Below are positions 55,540 through 62,987 of a stretch of 64,000 bases of DNA, piece by piece. The notes below the pieces were generated by a model. It was given only the letters and a program-made list of their open reading frames with translations, did no database searches and had not been told where the DNA came from. This DNA is from an uncultured Cohaesibacter sp. (GTDB lineage: Bacteria > Pseudomonadota > Alphaproteobacteria > Rhizobiales > Cohaesibacteraceae): the NCBI RefSeq assembly GCF_963678225.1, contig NZ_OY782764.1, forward strand, positions 2,485,001-2,549,000. Reading direction: 5' to 3'. The position numbers and the translations under genes are program-made. How positions within the stretch are numbered: position 1 is the first letter of the stretch; every line of letters begins with the position of its first letter.

Positions 55540-56460
55540 GTGAAAATCATGAAATATATCAGGAAAGCCATTCCCAACAGCATTCTCCCTGAAAAATGGA
55601 CGAAAGAGCCGGTAGTCATCCCTGTGGTTCGCATGGTTGGCCCTATCATGGTCAATCAGGGCGGTCCGATGCGGTCGCATCTGAATATGGCCTCCATCGC
55701 AGGGCCTTTGCAAAAAGCCTTCGATATCAAGGACGCGCCCGCTGTGGCGATTGCCATCAACAGTCCGGGGGGCTCACCGGTGCAAAGCCGTCTCATTCAC
55801 GAGCGCATCCGGCAGTTGGCCATCGAGAAGAAAAAGGACGTCATCGTCTTTTGTGAAGACGCGGCAGCGTCCGGTGGTTACATGATCGCTGTTGCTGGCG
55901 ATGTTATCGTTGCTGACCCCAGCTCCATTGTTGGATCAATCGGTGTTGTGTCTGGTGGTTTCGGCTTTGTCGATGCCATCGAAAAGCTCGGCATTGAGCG
56001 GCGCATCTATACGGCAGGCACACAGAAAGCGATGCTCGACCCCTTCAAGCCGGAAAATCCAGAGCATCTGGCCCATCTGGATGAATTGCTTCAGGATCTA
56101 TTCGAAAGCTTCAAGGAGTTGGTGCGGGGGCGCCGTGGCGACAAGCTGACCGAATCCGAGGACAAACTCTTTACCGGTGCTTTCTGGACCGGCAACAAGG
56201 CGCTGGACTATGGCCTCGTTGATGAGTTGGGCGACATGAACAGCTATCTCAAGCGCCGCTTTGGCGAAGATACCAAGCTGAAACTGATTTCCCAGTCTTC
56301 CGGTTTCTTCAGCCTGTTCCATTCCAGTTCGCTCTCCATGGGGGCAAGTCACAACGCATCTGTGGGCGATCCGGTTGATCGCATCGCGGCAGGGCTGTCA
56401 GCTGACAAAATCCTTGCAAGCCTTGAAGAACGCGCATTATGGTCCCGCATCGGATTGTAA
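55540..56460 (+). CDS. S49-family peptidase (SppA/SohB-like)
   Basis: A 306-residue Ser/Lys peptidase. The GTG at 55540 is preferred for its spacing from AGAGG; ATGs at 55531 and 55549 are alternatives. The domain begins VVRMVGPIMVNQGGPMRSHL. AVAIAINSPGGSPVQSRLIH is the oxyanion region, CEDAAASGGYMIAVAGDVIV carries the nucleophile Ser111, and YTAGTQKAMLDPF carries Lys163. The spacing of 52 matches SppA-type dyads. No signal peptide or membrane helix is clear, so it may act on the inner face of the membrane. A small membrane protein gene follows 55 bases on. Confidence 0.9.
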   Translation: MKIMKYIRKAIPNSILPEKWTKEPVVIPVVRMVGPIMVNQGGPMRSHLNMASIAGPLQKAFDIKDAPAVAIAINSPGGSPVQSRLIHERIRQLAIEKKKDVIVFCEDAAASGGYMIAVAGDVIVADPSSIVGSIGVVSGGFGFVDAIEKLGIERRIYTAGTQKAMLDPFKPENPEHLAHLDELLQDLFESFKELVRGRRGDKLTESEDKLFTGAFWTGNKALDYGLVDELGDMNSYLKRRFGEDTKLKLISQSSGFFSLFHSSSLSMGASHNASVGDPVDRIAAGLSADKILASLEERALWSRIGL

Positions 56461-56515
56461 TCACACCAAGGATTCTTATGATCCTTGAAGGGGCGCGCTG
56501 AAAGGAACAGGGCAG

Positions 56516-56749
56516 TTGATCGCGAAATTAATGGTAATGCTGGCCGCGCTGGCCGCCCTCTGGATCTTTTCAAAGCTGCTAACGAAAATTCGCGCGCAGG
56601 GCACAGAATTGAACCGCCGTCGTCAGGCCGAACTGATGCGCCAGAAAGCTGAAGCCCTGAAGCAAGAGAGCGAAAAGGCAAAGCGCGAGGCGGATATCAT
56701 CGATCTGGAGCAGGATCCCGAAACCGGTGATTTCCGCGAAAAGCGATAG
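56516..56749 (+). CDS. Small membrane-anchored coiled-coil protein next to the S49 peptidase
   Basis: A 77-residue protein. The TTG at 56516 follows AAAGGA; an ATG at 56531 is the alternative. One N-terminal membrane segment (LMVMLAALAALWIFSKLL) is followed by a strongly charged helix (ELNRRRQAELMRQKAEALKQ) and an acidic end with DLEQDPETGDFREKR. It could recruit the S49 peptidase to the membrane, given the adjacency; this is inference. No named domain. Confidence 0.7.
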   Translation: MIAKLMVMLAALAALWIFSKLLTKIRAQGTELNRRRQAELMRQKAEALKQESEKAKREADIIDLEQDPETGDFREKR

Positions 56750-57121
56750 GGCTCCAAGGACGCGTCTGGCATTTCAGGCGAGTCTCGCTGGGGGATAAGT
56801 TTTTTACTTATCCTCACGGTCATGAATCATGAAACAAAGGAAAAGGGAGCGAGCGCACCGATATCGGCTTGCTCCCTTTTTCTTTGTTGGGGTATGTGGA
56901 TTTTTCGCCGTTTCTCCACCAAGCATGCACAGTTTGTGCAAGCACTTGTGAGCACTGATATGGAGAAACCGGTCCTTTACCTGCTGCTAACAGCTGCCTG
57001 AGCGCTTTGTCTACCAATAGGCTATGGCAGGCTCTTGCCAAAAAGGCCGGCTGACCAATAGCATTGATGGGCTCACGCTCGTCATGCGGGTGAGCGTCGC
57101 CTGTGGGGGAGGGGCGTCATC
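56750..57121. other. 372-base intergenic region with two hairpins
   Basis: It holds a small dyad GGATAAGT-TTTTT-ACTTATCC (56793-56813) and the long terminator at 56833-56888. The rest is the AEC promoter region. No coding frame. Confidence 0.5.
56833..56888. terminator. Long bidirectional terminator hairpin
   Basis: AACAAAGGAAAAGGGAGC (56833-56850) pairs with GCTCCCTTTTTCTTTGTT (56871-56888) over 18 positions with a single mismatch. The loop region holds the palindrome CCGATATCGG (56858-56867). It ends the S49-small protein operon. Confidence 0.8.
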
Positions 57122-58060
57122 ATGTCGGTTCTTGATCAAATTCTGCCAATTCTGTTTCTCATTCTGGCGGGCGTGTCGCTACGCTTGTTCAATGTCCTGT
57201 CGCCGCAGATCATGGAAGGCCTGACCAAGCTTGTGGTCAATCTGGTTTTGCCCAGTGTGCTGTTCACGGTCTTTCTGGATATGGCGATGAAGGCCTCCTA
57301 TCTGGGTGTCTTCGTGGTAACGGCGGCCATTTGCGGCGGACTTTATGCGCTAGGGCGGATCGTTGGGCCGAAACTGGCTCCCAACCACCCCTATTTTCCC
57401 TTTCTGATGACGGGCTTTGAATATGGCATGCTCGGGGTCAGCCTGTTTGGTGGCGCTTATGGATTGCAGGCGGTGGGCTATATCGCCGTGGTCGATCTGG
57501 CCCATGAGCTGTTCATCTGGTTCATTTTCGCACCCATGCTGATGATCCGCCGCGACGGGCAGAGCGATCCGGCAACGATCCTGAAAATGTTTGCAACCTC
57601 GCCGGTGGTCATCGCTCTGGTCGCTGGTCTGGTGTGCAATGGCCTCGGCCTGTCGGATTTCATCAAGACGACGCCGGTTTTCTCAAGCCTCTATGGCACA
57701 ATGAAGCTGCTGGCTGGTATGGCCATTCCGCTCATCCTGCTGGTGGTGGGCTATGGCATTCGCATCCATCGCGAGGGGCTGGGCGATGTTTTGAAAATGG
57801 TCGCCCTGCGCTACGGCATTCTGGTGCCATTGGCGCTTCTGCTCAATATGTTTGTGCTGGATGGCCTGCTCGGCCTTGGCGAACCCTTCCAGATGGCTTT
57901 CTTCACCCTGCTGATATTGCCACCCCCTTTCATCATTCCACTCTTCATGCAGAAGGCATCCGAAAGTGAGAAGGCTTATGTGATCAATGCGCTGGCGGTG
58001 TCCACCGTGGTAAGCCTTGCGCTGTTTGCCATCTATCTGGGGTTCCACCCAACCCTGTGA
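57122..58060 (+). CDS. AEC-family (auxin efflux carrier type) transporter
   Basis: A 312-residue membrane protein with about ten hydrophobic segments. The opening LPILFLILAGVSLRLFNVLS, the LTKLVVNLVLPSVLFTVFLD helix and the central FLMTGFEYGMLGVSLFGGAY fit the AEC family, which exports small carboxylates such as malonate or auxin-like acids. LLAGMAIPLILLVVGYGI is the conserved second-half crossover. The ribosome site is GGGGAGGGG. A LysR gene lies on the opposite strand 37 bases downstream; it may or may not regulate this gene, since the two converge. Confidence 0.9.
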   Translation: MSVLDQILPILFLILAGVSLRLFNVLSPQIMEGLTKLVVNLVLPSVLFTVFLDMAMKASYLGVFVVTAAICGGLYALGRIVGPKLAPNHPYFPFLMTGFEYGMLGVSLFGGAYGLQAVGYIAVVDLAHELFIWFIFAPMLMIRRDGQSDPATILKMFATSPVVIALVAGLVCNGLGLSDFIKTTPVFSSLYGTMKLLAGMAIPLILLVVGYGIRIHREGLGDVLKMVALRYGILVPLALLLNMFVLDGLLGLGEPFQMAFFTLLILPPPFIIPLFMQKASESEKAYVINALAVSTVVSLALFAIYLGFHPTL

Positions 58061-58097
58061 TGGGAGGAAGCGGGTCGGCTGCTGCGGGGGAACCAGA

Positions 58098-59060
58098 TTA
58101 TCCCCATAGCGGGTCGAGCACATCGGCGGCCAGATAGCCATCGTCACCGAGACGACCATATCTGGCGAGCCAGTCGAGAAAGATCATCGCACTCTGGCTG
58201 GGCTGGGGGCGCTCCGAGGAAGGACGCACAATGAGGCCTTCCTTGAAACAATAGAAGCCGGCTGGCGCTATCAGCGTGCCACTTTTTAGCTCTTTCTCGA
58301 TGAGAAATTTGGGGGCCAGTGCCACGCCCATGCCCCGTTCCGCAGCCTCATAGGCGAGCCCCGCCAGCTCGAAGGTCTGCTGGCTCTCGCAGGACAGCGT
58401 AAGGCCGGTCATCTCCGACCATTGCGCCCAGCCACTTTCCGAGCCGCGCCGGTCAAGGCGGTTCTTGAAGGCCAAATGTCCGTCTTCAAGATGATGCGGA
58501 TAGGAAGGTGATAGCACCGGCCCGATATGGACATCCCCCAATGTGGTGCCATTCGGGTGGGCTTCTTCTGGGCTCACAAAGCGATCCCATGAAAGCACCA
58601 GATCTACCGAGCCGTCGAAGGAGTGGGAATTGAGCGGGATGGTCAGGGTTATCTGGATCTCGATATCGGGATGATGTCGGTTGAAACGCGCGACAATGGG
58701 AATGGCCCAGACGCGGGCAAAGGTTGAACTAACCTTGATGGAGACTTTCTGCTGCGTCCGCTCAAGGCGCAAACTGTCATAGCCCTTGCGAATATCGGAC
58801 AGACCATCCGCAACAATCGAGGCAAATTTCTGCCCCTGAGGCGTCAGCTTGATGCCCGATCCGTTCTTTTCAAAGAGCGGCGTTCCTGCATGATTCTGCA
58901 ACTGATGCAGTTGCTTGCTTACCGCACTGTGGGTCCGGCCAAGCCTGTTGGCCGCTCCCGTCACCGAGCCGCTGTGATACAGCGCTTCAAAGGCTAGCAG
59001 GGAGGCAAGGGGTGGCAATTGCGCCATGGATTGTGGAAGCTCCGGCTTATGTGAGGGCAT
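58098..59060 (-). CDS. LysR-family transcriptional regulator
   Basis: A 320-residue LTTR. The winged helix is LPPLASLLAFEALYHSGSVT, GAANRLGRTHSAVSKQLHQL and LFEKNGSGIKLTPQG. The C-terminal effector domain begins about residue 95 (KVSISVSSTFARVWAIPIV-like; KVSIKVSSTFARVWAIPIVA in fact) and contains PNGTTLGDVHIGPVLSPSYP. The start is either 59060 or the ATG 33 bases later (MAQLPPL), which also fits the family. It is of the GcvA/AmpR-like branch by the S-A-V-S-K-Q helix. The target is unknown. Confidence 0.9.
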   Translation of the reverse strand: MPSHKPELPQSMAQLPPLASLLAFEALYHSGSVTGAANRLGRTHSAVSKQLHQLQNHAGTPLFEKNGSGIKLTPQGQKFASIVADGLSDIRKGYDSLRLERTQQKVSIKVSSTFARVWAIPIVARFNRHHPDIEIQITLTIPLNSHSFDGSVDLVLSWDRFVSPEEAHPNGTTLGDVHIGPVLSPSYPHHLEDGHLAFKNRLDRRGSESGWAQWSEMTGLTLSCESQQTFELAGLAYEAAERGMGVALAPKFLIEKELKSGTLIAPAGFYCFKEGLIVRPSSERPQPSQSAMIFLDWLARYGRLGDDGYLAADVLDPLWG

Positions 59061-59200
59061 GGGATCATGTCACTTTTTCTCACATATAAGGTGCGTATTT
59101 TTCAATTTTATTACAGCCGAAAAGACGCAATAATTGCACCAGCTCGGGCGAGACGAATCCGATAGCAAAAGATAACAAAAACAATGAAGGAGAGAAGGCC

Positions 59201-59455
59201 ATGAAGACGAGCTTTGAGGGCGATTTCAATCGCATGAGCCATCATGAGGCGCTGGCTTTGATCGCCAGCTATGGGCCAAAGCGACAAAGAAGCCTGAGAC
59301 AGACGCTGGCTCTGTGGCTTGGCCGCCGCAAGGAACGTCAGCAGATGCGGCGCGATCTTAAAACGATCGGCTTTAACGATGCTGTGCTGGAAGATTGCGG
59401 CATGACCCGGCAAGAGGCGGAAAAGGAAGCCTCAAAATATTTCTGGCAGGCCTGA
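59201..59455 (+). CDS. DUF1127 (YjiS-like) small protein
   Basis: An 84-residue protein with an N-terminal ~25-residue part and a basic middle (WLGRRKERQQMRRDL). The DUF1127 signature follows: DLKTIGFNDAVLEDCGMTRQ, then EAEKEASKYFWQA. Short DUF1127 proteins in alphaproteobacteria influence phosphate and carbon metabolism and RNA turnover through Arg-rich segments. The length with its extended N-terminus is above the ~50-residue minimum. Its stop codon lies in the loop of a hairpin that likely ends the convergent clpP transcript. Confidence 0.87.
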   Translation: MKTSFEGDFNRMSHHEALALIASYGPKRQRSLRQTLALWLGRRKERQQMRRDLKTIGFNDAVLEDCGMTRQEAEKEASKYFWQA

Positions 59456-59468
59456 GACCTGCCAGAAA
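59440..59468. terminator. Hairpin over the DUF1127 stop codon; likely clpP terminator
   Basis: TTTCTGGCAGG (59440-59450) pairs perfectly with CCTGCCAGAAA (59458-59468) around CCTGAGA, which contains the DUF1127 stop (TGA). The minus-strand exit is TATTTTGAGG, so it best serves clpP, 61 bases past its stop. Confidence 0.65.
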
Positions 59469-59528
59469 AGCAATTAAATCAAATCTTTGCCTCGCACGCC
59501 GGAGGTGGCCCACGATGCAAGTCCCCCA

Positions 59529-60110
59529 TTAGCCGATTTCGGTGTGTGAGGTAATGATTTTGGAAACGAGGCCATACTCTTTGGCTTCTTCAGAAGAAAG
59601 CCAGTAATCGCGGTCGGTATCGGCTGCGATTTTTTCAATCGGTTGACCGGTCGCTTCCGAGAAGAGTTTGTTGAGGCGCTCATTCATCTTGATGATTTCG
59701 CGTGCCTGAATCTCGATGTCAGAGGCCATACCGCGCGCACCACCCGATGGTTGGTGCAGCAGGAAGCGGGTGTTTGGCAGGCAAACGCGGCGCTCTACCG
59801 GAACGGAAATATAGATAAGGGCACCCGCAGAGGCGACCCAACCGGTTCCGATGATCCAGACCTTCGGTTTGATGAATTTGATGATGTCATGCATGCAGTC
59901 GCCAGACTCGACATGGCCACCTGGAGAATTGATGAAGACCTTGATGTCTTCGTCGCTTGTGGCTGCCATGGCGAGCAACTGGGCGCTCACCTTCTGGGCC
60001 ATTTCCTGCGTCACTTCACCGTAAATGAAGACGGATCGGGATTTGAACAGGGCCTCGGCCGCATCCTTGCCCATAGAGTCTTCCGACTTTTTTTCATTTT
60101 CTTCGCTCAT
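59529..60110 (-). CDS. clpP: ATP-dependent Clp protease proteolytic subunit
   Basis: A 193-residue ClpP-fold serine peptidase. The start at [20 protein letters not shown] follows GGGAG; longer frames add an implausible Cys-rich stretch. The triad is complete: Ser94 in [13 protein letters not shown], His119 in [13 protein letters not shown], and Asp168 in [33 protein letters not shown] is the oxyanion strand. The sequence differs clearly from the housekeeping ClpP next to clpX (which would read AASMGA at the Ser), so it is probably an accessory paralog of the ClpP3 type. No Clp ATPase is adjacent. Confidence 0.92.
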   Translation of the reverse strand: MSEENEKKSEDSMGKDAAEALFKSRSVFIYGEVTQEMAQKVSAQLLAMAATSDEDIKVFINSPGGHVESGDCMHDIIKFIKPKVWIIGTGWVASAGALIYISVPVERRVCLPNTRFLLHQPSGGARGMASDIEIQAREIIKMNERLNKLFSEATGQPIEKIAADTDRDYWLSSEEAKEYGLVSKIITSHTEIG

Positions 60111-60514
60111 GGTGCGAACTCCCATCTGGCAATTGACTTTGCCCTTTTGGCATATGGCGCAAACCGGGCGTCGAATCAAACATAGTTCGCGCCCACCTTA
60201 ATAACAACTCGTGAACAAGTCCTTTTATCGATGCAACAAAATGGCGCTCCATCCATACACAACTGTTTGCGGATGAAGGGCATGAAGGTTCGAACGGACA
60301 AGAGCCCATGAACGTCTTGCAATGAAAAGTAAGAAACTGGTTGATGAAATGCCGGATTTGTGGAATCTACTGGGTGCACCCTAATCTAAATCTCTGTTTT
60401 TTAGAGCTTTTCTACGTATAAATCTGTTCTTGAACAGCGGATTGTCTATATTTGAAAACATCCGGAAAGGTGCGGCAGCGCAGACCGCTTCTTCCGGAAT
60501 GGGAGAGTATAATC
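60111..60514. other. 404-base intergenic region
   Basis: Divergent promoters of clpP and the small secreted protein. No coding frame or RNA recognised. Confidence 0.5.
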
Positions 60515-60844
60515 ATGAAAGTCAATTTTCTTGCTGCCACGATTGCCGGCCTGACCCTCGCTGCGACAAGCTATGCCTTTGCGGCAGACAGAAACGTAAC
60601 CATCAAAAACCAGACCGGATATGCCATCGTTGAATTCTATGGCTCCAATAGTGGCACGAATGAATGGGAAGAAAATATTCTGGCAGGCCAGCGACTCAAT
60701 CATGGAGAAGCCGTTGAAATCAACTTTGATGACGGAACCGGAAACTGCATGTTCGATTTTCTTGCCGTGTTTGAAGATGACGACCGGGTTACACAGGAAA
60801 ATGTCGATGTCTGCAAGATCGGCACTTTCACCTTTGGTGAATAA
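60515..60844 (+). CDS. Small secreted protein of unknown function
   Basis: A 109-residue protein, start at MKVNFLAATIAGLTLAATSY behind GGGAGAG. The signal peptide is cleaved near SYAFAADRN. The mature part reads TIKNQTGYAIVEFYGSNSGT, LAGQRLNHGEAVEINFDDGT and GNCMFDFLAVFEDDD, ending with NVDVCKIGTFTF. The two cysteines (GNCMF and DVCKI) could form a disulfide. Related small exported proteins occur across alphaproteobacteria without a known role. It is monocistronic. Confidence 0.78.
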   Translation: MKVNFLAATIAGLTLAATSYAFAADRNVTIKNQTGYAIVEFYGSNSGTNEWEENILAGQRLNHGEAVEINFDDGTGNCMFDFLAVFEDDDRVTQENVDVCKIGTFTFGE

Positions 60845-61040
60845 GAGATATTCGCTGGAATAAAGACTTGTCGAGGAGAGGGGCTGCGGCCCCTTTTTTC
60901 GCATCTGCTGTGCGTCAGTGATGCAAGACAATAATTTTGTTCTTGATATGTTCCATCTTCTGCCGCATCATTCTCACAGAACAAAACGCTAACAGAATCG
61001 ACGGGCGCTCGCAAGCGCTCGCGAGAAGCGATGGAGACTG

Positions 61041-62204
61041 ATGAGCATGGCCCCCGCCAAAGCAAACGCTCGCAAACAAGGTTTGGAGGACGCAGATCCG
61101 TTTGTCGGTTTTCAGGTCGACCCCGACCTGCATAAGGGCAAACGCATTCGCGGCAGGGGAACCCGTTCCAACAAGACGGGACGGTTCGAGCCCTACCAGA
61201 CAGAACCGGTTGATGATGGCTGGTCTTACCCGGATGGGGAAGAGCCGCTGCCGCCTCTGCGCACGGAGGTGCAGGAAGAGAAGGCTCGCACCATCATTAC
61301 GCGCAATGACTCGCCGGACATCCCCTTCGACCGCTCGATCAACCCTTATCGCGGCTGCGAGCATGGCTGCATCTATTGCTTTGCCCGGCCGACCCACGCC
61401 TATATGGGGCTTTCTCCGGGGCTCGATTTCGAAAGCAAGCTTTTCGTCAAGCCCGATGCCGCCAACCAGCTGAAGAAGGAACTCTCGGCCCCTGGTTATC
61501 GACCGCGCCCGATAGCCATAGGCACCAACACCGATCCGTATCAGCCTGTGGAGCGCGAGTATCGCCTGATGCCGGATATTCTTGATGTGCTGGAAGAAAC
61601 GGGCCATCCGGTTGCGATTGTCACCAAGTCTGCGCTCATCCTGCGCGATCTGGACAAACTCAAGGCACTCAATGAACGCAATCTCGTCAAGGTGGCACTG
61701 TCTGTGACGACGATGGACAATCGCCTGTCCCGCGCCATGGAGCCACGTGCAGCGAGCCCGAAACGACGTCTCGAAACCATCTCGCGGCTGGCCGAGGCGG
61801 GCATTCCAACCTCCGTCATGGTGGCGCCGGTCATCCCTGCGCTCAATGACAATGAGGTGGAAACCATCCTTACCGCCGCCTATGAAGCAGGGGCGCGAGA
61901 AGCTGGCACCATTTTGCTACGCCTGCCCAATGAAGTCAGCCCGCTATTTCAGGATTGGCTGCTGCATCACTATCCTGATCGCTACCGTCACGTGATGAAT
62001 GTCTTGCGCTCCATGCGCGGTGGCAAGGACTATGACAGTCGAATGGGGCAGCGCATGAAAGGAACAGGGCCTTTTGCTGAGCTTCTTCACAAGCGCGTTG
62101 ATGTTGTGTGTAGAAAGCTTGGTTATAACACCAGACGCACACGTCTATCCTTGAAACATTTTGCTGCCCCAAAAAGAAACGAGGCCCAATTATCTCTATT
62201 CTGA
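61041..62204 (+). CDS. Radical SAM protein, PA0069 family
   Basis: A 387-residue radical SAM enzyme. The cluster motif C-x3-C-x2-C is Cys106, Cys110 and Cys113 in NPYRGCEHGCIYCFARPTHA. The TIM-barrel region follows with IAIGTNTDPYQPVEREYRLM and VAIVTKSALILRDLDKLKAL. A spore photoproduct lyase-like branch, annotated PA0069 family, has the RGRGTRSNKTGRFEPYQTEP start seen here. The reaction is unknown; a DNA or nucleotide repair role is only suggested by the SPL-like fold. The start has GGAG close by, with a second ATG two codons later. Confidence 0.88.
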   Translation: MSMAPAKANARKQGLEDADPFVGFQVDPDLHKGKRIRGRGTRSNKTGRFEPYQTEPVDDGWSYPDGEEPLPPLRTEVQEEKARTIITRNDSPDIPFDRSINPYRGCEHGCIYCFARPTHAYMGLSPGLDFESKLFVKPDAANQLKKELSAPGYRPRPIAIGTNTDPYQPVEREYRLMPDILDVLEETGHPVAIVTKSALILRDLDKLKALNERNLVKVALSVTTMDNRLSRAMEPRAASPKRRLETISRLAEAGIPTSVMVAPVIPALNDNEVETILTAAYEAGAREAGTILLRLPNEVSPLFQDWLLHHYPDRYRHVMNVLRSMRGGKDYDSRMGQRMKGTGPFAELLHKRVDVVCRKLGYNTRRTRLSLKHFAAPKRNEAQLSLF

Positions 62205-62408
62205 CAGAAGCACTGATTAAAGTTTCTAATGCATGGCAATACTCGGTATTCAGAATGCTTATATTTGCTCTCAGGCGTCTTTAACGCCTGATTAAGTGTT
62301 ATAATTTTGGATAAATGTGAGTAAATCAAAAATGTTCTATCTTTGGAGAAAGATATCATTTGTACTCTTCACGGAATCACTTTAGGAGCCAACCCAATTA
62401 GGTTAATC

Positions 62409-62428
62409 AACCGGATGCTCCGGTTTTT
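62409..62428 (+). terminator. Small intrinsic terminator
   Basis: AACCGGA (62409-62415) pairs with TCCGGTT (62419-62425) around TGC, followed by TTT. It lies 205 bases past the radical SAM stop; it may end that transcript or separate it from the RNA candidate just downstream. Confidence 0.5.
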
Positions 62429-62435
62429 AAAAGGG

Positions 62436-62557
62436 TTATAGCAGGGACACGCCGCATCGTTCCTGCTGCGCGGTGAATGTGGCTTCCCTTCACTGCGCCT
62501 CCAGCTGCCCCGCTCGATCGCCGACTGGCGGTTTGATCGGGGCAGCCTATTTTTTTC
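62436..62557 (+). ncRNA. Candidate structured small RNA with three consecutive hairpins
   Basis: Stem 1: GCAGGGA (62441-62447) with TTCCTGC (62460-62466), one G-T wobble. Stem 2: GCGCGGTGAA (62468-62477) with TTCACTGCGC (62489-62498), 10 bp with one wobble. Stem 3: GCTGCCCCG (62504-62512) with CGGGGCAGC (62538-62546), followed by CTATTTTTTT, an intrinsic terminator. The hairpins are almost end to end, as in a compact small RNA. I recognise no Rfam family. Confidence 0.5.
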
Positions 62558-62987
62558 AAAATATGGCAGATTTTCTGTGATAGTGGCCCACCCTATTGAT
62601 TCTGACTTAATCCCGCATCCCTTGAGTTGTAGCCTTAGTCAATCATTGGCGTTGAAGCGAAAAATGTGGGCTTTAGATTATTATCTTGATGTCGCAAAGT
62701 GCGCGAAAAAGCGTGCAAGCAATCGCAAATAGCCCACACCCTCTTGTGAAACACTTTTCTCCGCCCCTCCGGCATACTACGCTAACGAAGTGTTAACTGT
62801 TTGATTCGTCGCCTTGAGCGCAGAAACAGGGATTTTCAGCAGTGCTGAGCAGGCTGGAATTTGAAAAATATGGGCTTTATGCCCGATGAGTAGCGGCAGC
62901 GAGTAAGGCGATTGATCGTCCCGCGAAGCTGAAGATGTAACTAGTAAAGCAGCGGGGGCACGAAATGCCTGTAACGGAGATGAAAAC

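Larger units (their letters stand above)
62205..62987. other. 783-base intergenic region holding a terminator and an RNA candidate
   Basis: No coding frame is supported. From left: AT-rich sequence, a small terminator at 62409-62428, the candidate RNA at 62436-62557, and then the promoter region of the EAL gene. Confidence 0.6.

Noticed and set aside
56793-56813. GGATAAGT-TTTTT-ACTTATCC dyad compared with the GATAAGC hairpins behind ETF-QO
   Set aside because: It lacks the inner stem and bulge of those hairpins, so common origin is not supported.
60285-60300. GGTTCGAAC-like stretch resembling a tRNA T-loop
   Set aside because: No acceptor, D or anticodon stems can be formed around it.
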